A model generated the notes under the pieces. It was given only the letters and a program-made list of their open reading frames with translations. It had not been told where the DNA came from and searched no databases. From Mycolicibacterium baixiangningiae (GTDB taxonomy: Bacteria; Actinomycetota; Actinomycetes; Mycobacteriales; Mycobacteriaceae), in contig NZ_CP066218.1 in NCBI RefSeq assembly GCF_016313185.1, positions 992,001-1,056,000 on the forward strand: 64,000 bases of DNA, read 5' to 3'. The translations under genes were made by a program, and so were the position numbers. Positions 1 through 8,790 of the stretch are shown here, piece after piece; positions within the stretch are counted from its first letter, which is position 1; every line of letters begins with the position of its first letter.

Positions 1-605
1 GATGCGCTTTCGGCAGCGTTCCCGGTGTTGTTGACCGGCGGCCTTGTATTGACGGATCCTCGAGATTCGGTGGGTTCTGGTGTATCAGCCTTGGTTGCGT
101 CTATCACGGCTTGCTGTTGATGTGCGTGTTCTTCGTCGGTGGCGCTCGGTGTGGGCGCTGCGCGCTTGACCACCGGTCGGATGCGGGCCAACGTCATCGG
201 CGTCGGTCGCTTCGGCGGAACGGGCTCGGGTGCGGCAGCCTCGAGCGTGGGCAGCAACGGCATCGGCTCCACCCGATGTGAATCAATTCGAGACGGGATG
301 CCGAACTTGACCTGTTCCCAAGTTCGCTCCCGATGGGCGGAACGGTAGGCGGTGACCGCCTTCCTATTGGGGCCGATATCGAGGCGGTACCCTTCGCGGG
401 ATAGCACAAGATAATTCGCCGTGGTGACCGTGCGGCCGGAGTTCTCCAAGAAATCCTCTAGCATCCATCGGATCTGCACCTCCGCTTCCGCATCAGTGCC
501 GCCGTGGTGAAACTTGAACGAGCGGACGGCTTGCGGCCATACCTTGATCGTCGATGGGGCTCGAAGCGATCTGCGCGGGACGAGCCCCCGTTTCTGCGAT
601 CTCAC
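1..605 (-). CDS. Hypothetical protein, 3' end outside the window
   Basis: An open frame without stop codons runs on the minus strand from a possible GTG start at 605 to the window edge, about 200 residues. The first half reads as a compact domain (residues around WMLEDFLENSG and LSREGYRLDIGPNRKAV), followed by a proline/alanine-rich tail. The family is not recognised. The start is weak: no clear ribosome binding site is visible, and an in-frame stop lies not far upstream, so this could also be a 5'-truncated gene. The composition of the frame (G/C at third positions) supports coding more than the overlapping frames do. No function is proposed. Confidence 0.45.
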   Translation of the reverse strand, partial: MRSQKRGLVPRRSLRAPSTIKVWPQAVRSFKFHHGGTDAEAEVQIRWMLEDFLENSGRTVTTANYLVLSREGYRLDIGPNRKAVTAYRSAHRERTWEQVKFGIPSRIDSHRVEPMPLLPTLEAAAPEPVPPKRPTPMTLARIRPVVKRAAPTPSATDEEHAHQQQAVIDATKADTPEPTESRGSVNTRPPVNNTGNAAESA

Positions 606-1381
606 TTTCAGAACCGTAGAACTTGACGTCTTTCAGCGTTGGCGCCTGCGCGAGCGAGGACCTTGTGAATCCCGCGCACCCGTTCTCTCGACACCAGCGG
701 TCCTCGTTGGCGGTGGCATTCTCACAACGTCGTCCGTCAACGCTGAAACGGCTGCAGATCGTCACGTGCGCATTCTGCCTCAAGCTTCTGACAACGCGGG
801 TGGCCGGTGTTGAACTTGCGAAGCGGCACGAACCCTGTCGCAGTTCGATATTTCGCGCAATTGGTGGGTCCTGCACTGGTACAGCTTGCTTATTGGGGGG
901 TCTTCGCGAAGAAGTTGCTCACGGCTGGTGGACGCCGCGGCCAGACGCCGCCCTGAAAAGTCTTAGCGTGGTTCCGCAAATCTGCGAGCCCGCTTAGTCC
1001 TGACCACAGACGACGCGGTACTGGTCGCCGACATTCGAAGCTACGTGCGTCTCGGTGCGTCTTCGGCCGCCATCTCGCAGCTGACCAGAAAGGGATCTCG
1101 TCATGAACGGTGGTGAAATTTCAGCCCTGACCCAATGACGCCGCCGCTGGGTCCAGCGCCGTCGCGGCCAATTGGTCGCACAACTGCTCACGTGCGGTTC
1201 GCAAGCTAGGTGATGAGCCCAAAATTGGTCCCACTGTCTCGGAGTCAGAGTTCGCGCCGAGCACGCCCGCGCAAACAACCTGATGGATCTTCCCCGCCAC
1301 GTCCGAATCTCAGGTTAGCTGGATCGGCGAGGCGGGGCGCGCTACTGTTCGGCGGAGGCGTGATTTGGGAGGGGGTAGACG
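606..1381. other. Gene-poor stretch with no supported gene
   Basis: About 775 bases with only short overlapping frames on both strands, none with a convincing start, ribosome binding site or recognisable protein pattern. It may hold decayed coding sequence. Its last bases (GGGAGGGGG at about 1369-1377) are the ribosome binding site of the next gene. Confidence 0.5.
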
Positions 1382-2371
1382 ATGGTTTTGCCGTTGATAC
1401 CGATAGCGCTGATTGCCGTCGGAGCGGTTACGGGCAGTGGTGGGCTGGCACTCGGCGGTAGGGGCGCCATGGCCCTGAAGAAGGCTCAATCGCAGCGGAG
1501 TGAAGCAACACAGCGTTACGAGCCTCGGAGAGAGCAAAGCGAAGCTGCTGTCGCGGCTACGAATGAGTCACTCAGGGAGCTCGGGGATGACCAGAAGCAG
1601 GCGCTGACTGATGTCCTCCTGCGCATGGTTGAGTTCCTTCGCCGCAACGAGCGTCAAGTCCGGGAAAACGAAAGATTGCTGGTTGACGGTATTGATGCGA
1701 CGACACATCGGGTGACTGGCCTTACAAGCCTCGACATTGATGCCGCGTCGTGGATTGCCGGAGCGCTGGGGTCGGTCGGTGCGGGGTTGGGCGCCGGCGC
1801 CGGGGTTACGGCCGCGGCGGGCACCTTTGGAGTGGCGAGTACTGGCGCGGCGATCTCAGGCCTTTCGGGGGCTGCTGCGACTAACGCGGCGATGGCCTTT
1901 CTCGGCGGGGGCAGTCTGGCTGCGGGCGGTGGCGGAATGGCGCTTGGCGCCGCAGCGCTCAACTTCGTGACGATCGGACCAGGACTGCTAGTCGCAGGAT
2001 TTGTCACACACACCCAGGGAGACAAAGCGCTAACGCAGGCGAAGGAAGTCTGCTCAAAGGTTGAGGTCGGCATCGCTGAACTCGACGAGTTCGACACAAA
2101 GATGGCGGCGGTAGACGCACGAGCGCATGAGTTGCGATCTGTTCTGCGTGACCTGCGTGAGCGTGCGGTTACTGCGCTCGATCTGCTGGAATCCGAGCCG
2201 TTCGAGGCACAGGCACACGCAGATCGGTTCCAGAGGGCCATGACCTTGGCGATGGCGGTGCGGGACGTGGCCGCAGCACCAATTGTCGATGCTGCCGGTG
2301 ACTTGACCGAGGAAAGCGCGGAACTCACGGTGAGATACCGCGCGATGACTAAGGAGCAATCAAATGGCTGA
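1382..2371 (+). CDS. Membrane-hairpin protein with coiled coils, first gene of a coupled pair
   Basis: 329 residues. It starts with a hydrophobic segment (residues 3-28), then a charged helical/coiled-coil region (about 30-110). A long glycine/alanine-rich hydrophobic stretch (about 122-207, with GLSGAAATNAAMAFLGGGSL and repeated GGG) can form a membrane hairpin. A second coiled-coil region follows (about 215-325). A strong GGGAGGGGG site precedes the ATG. The two-coil plus hydrophobic-hairpin layout resembles alpha-helical membrane-inserting proteins, but no named family is certain. The gene overlaps the next one by 8 bases (ATGGCTGA), so the two are probably translated together and act together. 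The role is unknown; a membrane-acting effector with a partner is an inference. Confidence 0.8.
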   Translation: MVLPLIPIALIAVGAVTGSGGLALGGRGAMALKKAQSQRSEATQRYEPRREQSEAAVAATNESLRELGDDQKQALTDVLLRMVEFLRRNERQVRENERLLVDGIDATTHRVTGLTSLDIDAASWIAGALGSVGAGLGAGAGVTAAAGTFGVASTGAAISGLSGAAATNAAMAFLGGGSLAAGGGGMALGAAALNFVTIGPGLLVAGFVTHTQGDKALTQAKEVCSKVEVGIAELDEFDTKMAAVDARAHELRSVLRDLRERAVTALDLLESEPFEAQAHADRFQRAMTLAMAVRDVAAAPIVDAAGDLTEESAELTVRYRAMTKEQSNG

Positions 2372-2795
2372 GCCGGTCAGGACACACACAGCCAAAGTTG
2401 TTGGTCGAGCGGCGAACGCGGTCACTCCGCTGCAGGGCTTCGATGCGTTGAACCAGATTGTGGAGGCGGCGCGCGAATGCATCGCTGTGCACCAGGTGGA
2501 AAGCACCAAGCGGGCTCGGCTACAGGCATATGAGACCACCGAAGTCGCCCGCATTAAGGCCGCCGAATCGGTACTGAAGGACTATTTCGCCCAGGTGTTC
2601 GCTGAGCGCCGGTCGAACTTCGAGGAACTTTTCAAGCGGCTTGATGGCGCACTCGAAGCGAACGATGGAGAAACAGTCAGCCTCATGGTGCGCGGCATCG
2701 TGGACATCGCTAAGTCCTCACCTCTCGCAGATCTTGGAGACCTCAGCAAAATTCGGGCTGCTCTCGATGATCCGGACCAGGTTTGGGAGTTGTGA
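2364..2795 (+). CDS. Soluble helical partner of the membrane-hairpin protein
   Basis: 143 residues, predicted mostly helical and soluble. The centre (about 40-90) is charged and carries a conserved-looking pattern (RARLQAYETTEVARIKAAE, then FAERRSNFEELFKRLDGAL). The C-terminal part (about 105-143) has IVDIAKSSPLADLGDL and ends in QVWEL. Its ATG lies inside the last codons of the preceding gene, which implies translational coupling. In its surroundings it looks like the second half of a two-gene unit, possibly a regulator, chaperone or antitoxin of the membrane-hairpin protein. That role is inferred only from size, solubility and coupling. No other gene is on the same strand downstream. Confidence 0.75.
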   Translation: MAEPVRTHTAKVVGRAANAVTPLQGFDALNQIVEAARECIAVHQVESTKRARLQAYETTEVARIKAAESVLKDYFAQVFAERRSNFEELFKRLDGALEANDGETVSLMVRGIVDIAKSSPLADLGDLSKIRAALDDPDQVWEL

Positions 2796-3122
2796 CCTGT
2801 CTGGTCCTTGTTGAGCCCTCGCTCCTTGCGATTGGCAGCTACTGGCGGAAAGATAGTCGATCCGCCTTCTCAGTTTGTGCAGTGGATCCGTCGCGTAGAC
2901 GGTAGGTAAACGCCTCCGCGCCGTCAAGTGGTGTCGGTTAATGCGCCGACCTGTGGAACTCGGCACGTACGAATCACTGCTGACCAACGGCTCCATGAGC
3001 AGCTCGACCAAGCCTCGGGTTTGCGCCCGCCACCACGCCGAGAACGGATAGTGCGTCGTCCGACATCGGGACGGTCTTCCCCGCGGCACACGCCAAATTT
3101 AGAGGCGCGGGGATAAACGCCG
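2796..3122. other. Intergenic stretch between convergent units
   Basis: About 330 bases with only short unconvincing frames. It separates the coupled pair, which ends at 2795, from the minus-strand reverse transcriptase operon terminator. I see no gene here. Confidence 0.5.
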
Positions 3123-3161
3123 AAAAAGAGAGACCGAAAGCCGCAACCTCTGTGGTCTCTC
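3123..3161 (-). terminator. Rho-independent-type terminator of the reverse transcriptase operon
   Basis: On the minus strand an 8-bp perfect stem (GAGAGACC at 3161-3154 with GGTCTCTC at 3135-3128) encloses an 18-base loop and is followed at once by TTTTT (3127-3123). It lies about 70 bases after the stop codon of the reverse transcriptase gene, in the right orientation to end that operon. Confidence 0.7.
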
Positions 3162-3231
3162 GCAGTGACCGCACACGTGCGGGATCCGCGCCTGACTCAA
3201 ACTAGCCGCGCGTCGGGCACATCCGCAAGGC

Positions 3232-4566
3232 TCACTGCGCATTTCGCAGCGCGACCAACGACACCAGCCCCATCTCCCGGTACAGCACCTCCGGTGGCAA
3301 CTGCCGGAAGCCGCGCACTCCCGCCGTGCCCGTCGCCGCCTGCGCGATCTTCCGCGCGATCCGGTAGTCCAGATCCTTCAGCGACCCCCGGTCGGTCACC
3401 GTGTCCAGCAGTGCCGACAACCCCGCCACCGCGAACGGGCTCGTGACATCCAGCATCACGTTCGTCGCCGCGACCAAATGACCGGCCCGCTCCCGCACTG
3501 TCATTGACGCCAGCGTCGGTGATGACGCGTCGATCCGCGCCGCGATCCGAGCAACGAAGCGTCGCAACCGATGTGGGCCCAACGTCACCGTCCCGGCCGC
3601 CGTCACCGACATCCCCAGGCAGTCGATCCGGTCCCTGCCACGGTAGGTGGGGTCAACCTCGCACCGCCGGCCATGCACCGACAGCGCCGTGCGCAACTCC
3701 TTGCTCAGCTTCCGCTTGACACCCAGCTCTGCAACCAACGCATCGATCCGTGCGTCCGCCTCATAGAGCGCAGCGAGATCCCCATGGGCAACGATGAAGT
3801 CGTCGTTGTAGCGGGCGTAGAACACCCCGTCCATATCGGTGATCGCCCGGTCCATCGGTACCACCGCCAGATTCCCGAGCACCGGCACCAGCGGCGTCCC
3901 CATCGCAACCCCGTTGAGGCGGGTGAACTCGGCACCGTCCTCGTCGCGCACCACCGGGCGGATCAGCGCAGTGATCAAACCCCAAGCACTACCGCTGATC
4001 TCACCACGTGCGCTGCCGAGCGACGCCACTTCCCGCAGGCTCTTCCACAGCGCGGCATCCGGCCCGACCGGCAGGTTGTCGCCGTACTTCTCGAAATCCG
4101 ACTGCAGCACGTACAGCGGTCCGCCTCTCGGGCCGACCCGCTCACGATGGGCACGGATGAACGCCGCGAACGCCCGCATCGCGCCCACGTTCGTCAGACC
4201 CGGCAGATACGAATACACGCCCGGCAGGCCGTAACAGCGGGCGTTGTGCGACAACAGCTTGAACAGCGCCGAACCGACGATGTGATCGACGAACCCCGGC
4301 ATGTGAGCGGCGCGGCGCTTGCCGTTGGTCTCCAGGAACCACAGATCGACCGGCTGCGGCTCGTAGCTGCCGTCGGCGATAGTCGCGGCGATGGCGCGGG
4401 ACAACGCCTTTCGATCGGCGGCCGCATCGAAATCCGTGACGCCGTCGGCGACGTCGTGGAATCCCATGCCCCGCTCGTTGCGCTTAGCGTAGATCCGCAG
4501 GATCGTGGACTCGTAGGTCGCCGGGTCCATAAGGCACTGGTCGATATCGACCGGTTCAAGCGCCAT
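3232..4566 (-). CDS. Reverse transcriptase (RNA-directed DNA polymerase) of an unassigned group
   Basis: 444 residues. Palm-domain motifs are visible in order: motif A with Asp157 (LQSDFEKYGDN), motif B-like GVAMGTPLVPVLGN (219-232), and the catalytic box YNDD (253-256), followed by RKLSKEL and a GRCEVDP/IDCLGM stretch. There is no maturase or endonuclease domain and no flanking group II intron structure. The YNDD variant and the motif A wording differ from group II and typical retron enzymes, so it resembles the unknown-group/defence-type reverse transcriptases. It is the last gene of a three-gene operon, overlapping the membrane protein gene by 11 bases, and ends about 70 bases before a terminator. 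The role as defence effector is an inference; the polymerase family call is firm. Confidence 0.88.
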   Translation of the reverse strand: MALEPVDIDQCLMDPATYESTILRIYAKRNERGMGFHDVADGVTDFDAAADRKALSRAIAATIADGSYEPQPVDLWFLETNGKRRAAHMPGFVDHIVGSALFKLLSHNARCYGLPGVYSYLPGLTNVGAMRAFAAFIRAHRERVGPRGGPLYVLQSDFEKYGDNLPVGPDAALWKSLREVASLGSARGEISGSAWGLITALIRPVVRDEDGAEFTRLNGVAMGTPLVPVLGNLAVVPMDRAITDMDGVFYARYNDDFIVAHGDLAALYEADARIDALVAELGVKRKLSKELRTALSVHGRRCEVDPTYRGRDRIDCLGMSVTAAGTVTLGPHRLRRFVARIAARIDASSPTLASMTVRERAGHLVAATNVMLDVTSPFAVAGLSALLDTVTDRGSLKDLDYRIARKIAQAATGTAGVRGFRQLPPEVLYREMGLVSLVALRNAQ

Positions 4567-6364
4567 GAACGGCGGCCTCCCGGTCCCACTGGCCGAGGCG
4601 CCACGCCCGCAGTGTTCGCAGCCAGCGTTGGAACTGCTCCGGCTCCGGATCCGAGGGCAGCAGGAAGATCATCCGGACCTTGTTCTCGTGGAAGATCGGG
4701 GACAGCCAGCGCCCGGCCACCGACACCACCAGCGCGTCGTCGTCGAGGCTCTTCATGGCCGCCGGCAGGATCGCCTGCACCAGGTCGTCGTCGAGCGTGC
4801 GCATGGCCTGCGCCCCCGCGCGGGTGTCCAGGTCGGCCACCACCCCGTCGGGGAAGATCTCGAGGAACTGAGGCTCGAGGCATTCCGGGCTCTGCGGCTC
4901 CTGCGGCGCGCCTGCAATGCCTTTCAGCCACTGCGCCGTCACGATTCGGTCCAGCGCCGCGCGCCCGTCCGGAGCCGGTTCCCGCCAGTACTGGCCGCGG
5001 TTGGCGGCGCCGCCGGTGGCGGTCTGCACCTCGAGATGGGGCTGCCGGTCCGGACCGAAGGACGAACGCACGTAGAACACCAGTGACGTCGCCGAGCAGA
5101 AGGCGAGACTTCCGCTGTCCGTCAACGTTTTCCGCATGAGTTCGATCGCCGCGGCCCGCTGCCGCTGCGGAATCCACTCCGGGACGGTGATCGTCCCCGC
5201 ACGCACCGGCCCCGGTTCGGCGGCCAGTGCGCGGATCCAATCCCCGAGCGGCAGCTGGGTGGGCGATGGCGGGATGCGATCGCGCAGGTGCTGCAGGTTG
5301 ATGTGCACGATCAGCAGCGTGATCATCGCGGCGGTGAGCTCGAAGAGATCCGAGGACGGATTCGCGTCGATCCACACCAGGGCGAACAGCACGGCTGAGA
5401 ACGCGATGGTGAAGTTGAGCGCCCGGAACTGTCCCTCGGCGAACAGCCGGATCTGGTAGGTGCCGATGAAGCTGCGCACGATGAACAACGGCAGCAGCGC
5501 CAGCAGGAACGTGAACGGAATGCCGGGAAGCACGAACAATCCCAGCATCACGGCGAGCCCCCAGAAGTACAGGGTGACCACCGGCGTGACGATCAGCAGC
5601 TGGTGGAAGAACCACACCCGGTACTCCCGCAGCGCCGAAATGCGCCGCAGCCGAACGAAATCGAAGTAGAAGACCGCCGTGGCCTCGTAGGCGCCGCGCA
5701 GCAGTGGCAACACCAGGTAGAAGAATTGGAAGGCGTCGATGTCGCGCCACGCCTCGAACCCGGCGGTCAGGTCGAAGGACCGGGTACTGGTGCCGTAGAT
5801 CCCGGCGATCGCGAGCACGGCGATCGCATCGAGCCGTAGGCCCAATCCGGCCACCGTGGCGTCGAATCCCTGCCGGACGGGGATTCTCGGCAGCCGGTCC
5901 CGCAGTGACCGCGCCGTCCGGGGATGCGGTGAGACGCCGTTGAGGCGGTAGAGGCGCAGGGTGAAGTGGACGGTGATCCAGATCGACAGCGCGTTGGAGA
6001 CGATGATCGCCACGACCACGGCCGCGGTGGGGTAGAAGAACACCCCGGCGCCGATGACCACCATCTGCACCGCGGTCGGGGCGAACAGCGTCCACAGTGG
6101 CCGGTAGACCCGCCGGGTCGCGTACATCCCGGAATGCAAGACCCGCACCGGCATTCGCAGCGCGAGCTCGAGGACGACCAGGAGGGCATACAGCAGGCCG
6201 AGCGGGTCGTCGGTGGAGGGGAGCAGCGACAACGCCACCGCCGCACCCGCGACGGCCACGCCCGTCGCCACGATCAGCGACAGCACCAGCCAGCTGCTGA
6301 TCTCGCGCTCGACGGCGTCCCGGTCGCGGGTCAGCGAGAGTCCGCGGAGGCGTTCGCGCATCAC
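4556..6364 (-). CDS. Large multi-span membrane protein paired with the reverse transcriptase
   Basis: About 602 residues. Residues ~20-370 contain many hydrophobic segments (roughly ten to twelve predicted spans, with long membrane segments such as LVLSLIVATGVAVAGAAVAL and FLLALLPLFIVRSFIGTY) in a flippase-like layout. Residues ~380-600 are soluble and presumably cytosolic, with no recognised domain; they contain acidic repeats (LDDDLVQ, LDDDALV) and WLSPIFHENKVRMIFLLP. The start may be GTG at 6364 or the adjacent ATG at 6361. Its 3' end overlaps the reverse transcriptase gene by 11 bases, so the two are almost certainly co-expressed. A lipid or polysaccharide flippase origin is possible. Coupling to a reverse transcriptase suggests a membrane effector or anchor. 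Confidence 0.82.
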   Translation of the reverse strand: MMRERLRGLSLTRDRDAVEREISSWLVLSLIVATGVAVAGAAVALSLLPSTDDPLGLLYALLVVLELALRMPVRVLHSGMYATRRVYRPLWTLFAPTAVQMVVIGAGVFFYPTAAVVVAIIVSNALSIWITVHFTLRLYRLNGVSPHPRTARSLRDRLPRIPVRQGFDATVAGLGLRLDAIAVLAIAGIYGTSTRSFDLTAGFEAWRDIDAFQFFYLVLPLLRGAYEATAVFYFDFVRLRRISALREYRVWFFHQLLIVTPVVTLYFWGLAVMLGLFVLPGIPFTFLLALLPLFIVRSFIGTYQIRLFAEGQFRALNFTIAFSAVLFALVWIDANPSSDLFELTAAMITLLIVHINLQHLRDRIPPSPTQLPLGDWIRALAAEPGPVRAGTITVPEWIPQRQRAAAIELMRKTLTDSGSLAFCSATSLVFYVRSSFGPDRQPHLEVQTATGGAANRGQYWREPAPDGRAALDRIVTAQWLKGIAGAPQEPQSPECLEPQFLEIFPDGVVADLDTRAGAQAMRTLDDDLVQAILPAAMKSLDDDALVVSVAGRWLSPIFHENKVRMIFLLPSDPEPEQFQRWLRTLRAWRLGQWDREAAVHGA

Positions 6365-6376
6365 CTCGAGCAGTCC

Positions 6377-6652
6377 TCACCAGGCGCCGCTGACGATTAG
6401 GCTGCCGACGCGCAGGATCATCACCGTGAACGCCGCGAGTCCGCCGAGGCTGGTGAGGATGATCAGGAACTCGGCGACGTGGACGACGAACGTCGCGCCG
6501 TCGACCAGCAGCGCGTAACGCAGGCGGTAGCGGAAGTACTCGAACATCCTGCCGGTGAGCAGGCAGCCGTACAGGGACACCGTGCGGGGCTCTCGGCGCC
6601 CGGTGCGTTGGAACCAGCGGTCGATGTCGTTCACCGCGACGTACCCGGCCAC
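6377..6652 (-). CDS. Small membrane protein, first gene of the reverse transcriptase operon
   Basis: 91 residues from a GTG start. The N-terminal half is soluble (GYVAVNDIDRWFQRTGRRE). It then carries two hydrophobic segments (about 45-66 and 67-88). It ends 13 bases before the large membrane protein gene, so it belongs to the same operon. A decayed copy of its first ~30 codons and of its leader sequence occurs at about 41995-42113, beside the second RNase T2 copy, where the rest of the operon is missing. The family is unknown. It could be a subunit of, or a split-off N-terminus for, the larger membrane protein. Confidence 0.65.
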   Translation of the reverse strand: MAGYVAVNDIDRWFQRTGRREPRTVSLYGCLLTGRMFEYFRYRLRYALLVDGATFVVHVAEFLIILTSLGGLAAFTVMILRVGSLIVSGAW

Positions 6653-6768
6653 GCACGCACGTCCGCAGCACCTTTCGTCGTCGATCGCGCAATACTAACG
6701 CGTTGCTGTGGAAGGCTGTTGCCGTGCAGCTGGCTACCCGCTGCGTTCACTGGTGAAAGGGTGCACCA
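6653..6768. promoter_or_regulatory. Divergent promoter region of the reverse transcriptase operon and RNase T2
   Basis: A 116-base region between divergent start codons that must hold both promoters. A ribosome binding site (GAAAGGG, about 6754-6760) precedes the RNase T2 ATG. The equivalent region is recognisable at 42114-42185 in the second copy, so the divergent arrangement is older than the duplication or transfer. No exact promoter hexamers can be fixed by eye. Confidence 0.5.
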
Positions 6769-7529
6769 TGCGGCGAGGCGACGTAGCCGTATTGTCGATT
6801 TCCGCGGCGCTGGCCGCGATTGTCGTCGCTGCTGTCACCTACAGCGTGACTGCCCTCGACCGGACACCCAACCCGTCTGCGCTGGTATCCGACGGCGCCG
6901 CCTCCAGTTGGCTGGTGCTCACCTGGGCGCCCAGCTTCTGCATCGCCGAACCGGAAAACGCGGCGTGTGAGTCCGGTGAGGTCGCCAAGAAGGGGTCGAC
7001 GCTTGTCCTGCACGGTCTGTGGCCGCAGCCACGCGACCGTCAGTATTGCGGTGTGCCACAGGAGTTTCGCGATCGCGAATCAGCGCTGCCGGCGGTGCAG
7101 GTGGCGGACGACGTCCGTGACCAACTGGGTTCGACGACCGTCAACACGGACTCGCTGATGCACCACGAGTGGTACACCCACGGCACGTGTGCGGGTGTCT
7201 CGCCGGACACCTACTTCGGCGATGGGGCTGCGTTGACCGACGAGGCCCGCACGGTCCTCGATCCGGTGCTGCGCGACGCGGCCGGGGGCCGGTTGACGTT
7301 GGCCGCCGTCCGGGCGCGCGTCGACGAGGCGTTCGGCGCGGGGGCAGGGGAGCGGGTGGGGTTCGGGTGCCGGACGGCGTCCGGTGAGGGAACGGTGATC
7401 GTCGAGGTGCGGCTGTCGCTACCTCCGGTCGTCGGGTTGCGCGACGGGGAGGAGCTGGCGTCGCTGGGCACGCTGCTCGGCGACGCGCCGCCGATGGCGT
7501 TGCAGTGCCGGCACGGCAGCGTGCCGTGA
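6769..7529 (+). CDS. Exported ribonuclease T2 family enzyme
   Basis: 253 residues from ATG 6769, preceded by GAAAGGG. Residues ~7-27 form one hydrophobic segment (signal anchor or uncleaved signal), so the catalytic part is expected outside the membrane. Both family signatures are intact: CAS I LHGLWPQ (catalytic His) and CAS II HEWYTHGTC (catalytic Glu/His). Six or more cysteines fit an extracytoplasmic, disulphide-bonded enzyme. It cleaves single-stranded RNA through a 2',3'-cyclic phosphate. It is divergent from the reverse transcriptase operon and convergent (7-base gap) with a conserved unknown gene. A second copy at 42186 is destroyed by frameshifts. Nutritional RNA degradation and an anti-competitor or defence role are both possible. 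Confidence 0.9.
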
Positions 7530-7536
7530 GGGCCGG

Positions 7537-8790
7537 TTACTCCTCGTCCGGCTGACCGCGGGATCGTCGCTTGCCGAACAACTTCGACCCTTCCCCTGTC
7601 GTCTTCGAGAGGAAGTTGCTGACCGCGGTGTACCCCTCGGTGGCGACTCCGAGTGCCTGCGTCGCCGCGACGGAGGCCTTGTCGGCGGCGGCTTGCAGCG
7701 CCTCCTTCGGCGTCGGTGCATCGATCTCGGACCACTCCAGCGCTTGCGCGCGACGGGCGTGGGCGAACCGATCCAGATCCTCGCGCAGCTTCGGCAGGTC
7801 TCGTGTCAGGCCTTGGACCGACCAGAAGCGGAAGCCGTCGATCGCTTCGGTTCTCGCGACGGCGTCGAGAACGGTCTGCGCCCGTCGATACAGCTCTCCG
7901 TCGGCGGCCATCTGATGGGCGAGCAGCTCACGCGCGTCGTCGAGCACCTTCTGAAGGTGTTGCGGCTCGGTCGCTTCCACGCGGGCGATGCGCAGCCGCT
8001 GCCACTGGAACAACGACTCCTCGGCGACGACGAGCAAGCTCAGCGTCTCGCCCAGCTGCTGGTTCTCAACCGCGTTGACGACGAACTCGGCGCGATCCTG
8101 GATCGGTCGTGACGGGTCGAAGGTCTTGAGTGTGGCGAGGGCGTGTTGCCGTAACTGCTCGACCGTCCGGTTCAAGCCCGGCCCGATGCTCGAAATCCAA
8201 TCCCAGTCGGTATCCGAGAACGCCCCGTGCTTCTCGAGATAGTTGACCATGCGTTCGAGCGACAGGCGATCCCCGAGGACGTCCCCGGACCGGCTGGCCT
8301 GGGCGAGGCGGAGCACTTCCTCGACCTTGCTCTCGACGCGTTGGACGGCGAGCATCTGGGCAGACATGAGCTTGGCCGGATTGACGTCCGTCGGCTTCCA
8401 CTGCAGCTGGCTGACGAACTTCTTGTCCGCACCCCGAGTTGTCATGCGGAAGAAGCCGTCCGTTCCGGGGATCAGCTGACCCTTCCGCACTGCTCTGACG
8501 CTGTCGGGGTGCAGTTGGACGAACTTGGCGGATTCCCCAAGAAGCGATGCGGCCCCGGCGGCCAGGCCGGTGGCATTGCCCAGCGATGCCTTGTCGAGCC
8601 CGACGGTCTGGATGGCGTAGCCGGCGTTCTCGGTGAGCCGTTGCAGGTAGGACTCGACGGCCTCGGGCTCCCCGCCGACCAGGAGCCCTTCCGGCTGCGT
8701 AGACACCACCACTTCGCCGGGAGCTGCTTCGGAGGTTGTAGGCAGGTTGTCCGTCTCGTCTACTGCCGTGGTGAGCTCTTCGTCCGCCAT
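7537..8790 (-). CDS. Conserved helical protein of unknown function, paralogue A
   Basis: 417 residues from ATG 8790. The N-terminus carries VVVSTQPEGLLVGGEPEAVE and the rest is helix-rich and mainly charged, with no transmembrane segment. It has a long alpha-helical central region (about 130-340) and a basic tail (KLFGKRRSR). It is about 85 percent identical by eye to the 432-residue protein at 42831-44129 but lacks about 15 residues after position ~152 (the paralogue has IALKTAISEVEDA there), so a small in-frame deletion removed part of a helix. It is convergent with RNase T2 in both copies, a conserved pairing. The family is not recognised. Confidence 0.82.
   Translation of the reverse strand: MADEELTTAVDETDNLPTTSEAAPGEVVVSTQPEGLLVGGEPEAVESYLQRLTENAGYAIQTVGLDKASLGNATGLAAGAASLLGESAKFVQLHPDSVRAVRKGQLIPGTDGFFRMTTRGADKKFVSQLQWKPTDVNPAKLMSAQMLAVQRVESKVEEVLRLAQASRSGDVLGDRLSLERMVNYLEKHGAFSDTDWDWISSIGPGLNRTVEQLRQHALATLKTFDPSRPIQDRAEFVVNAVENQQLGETLSLLVVAEESLFQWQRLRIARVEATEPQHLQKVLDDARELLAHQMAADGELYRRAQTVLDAVARTEAIDGFRFWSVQGLTRDLPKLREDLDRFAHARRAQALEWSEIDAPTPKEALQAAADKASVAATQALGVATEGYTAVSNFLSKTTGEGSKLFGKRRSRGQPDEE

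Noticed and set aside
994..1278. Minus-strand 94-codon frame
   Set aside because: Arginine/tryptophan-rich, no ribosome binding site, no family pattern.
3232..4566. Group II intron or retron
   Set aside because: No maturase/endonuclease domain, no intron-like flanks, and no visible msr-msd structure; motif wording does not fit.
3571..5139. 522-codon plus-strand frame
   Set aside because: Antisense shadow of the reverse transcriptase and membrane protein genes, with no recognisable domain.
4194..6692. Very long arginine-rich frame (832 codons) on the minus strand
   Set aside because: It is the out-of-frame shadow of the large membrane protein and reverse transcriptase genes; composition is arginine/proline-rich junk.
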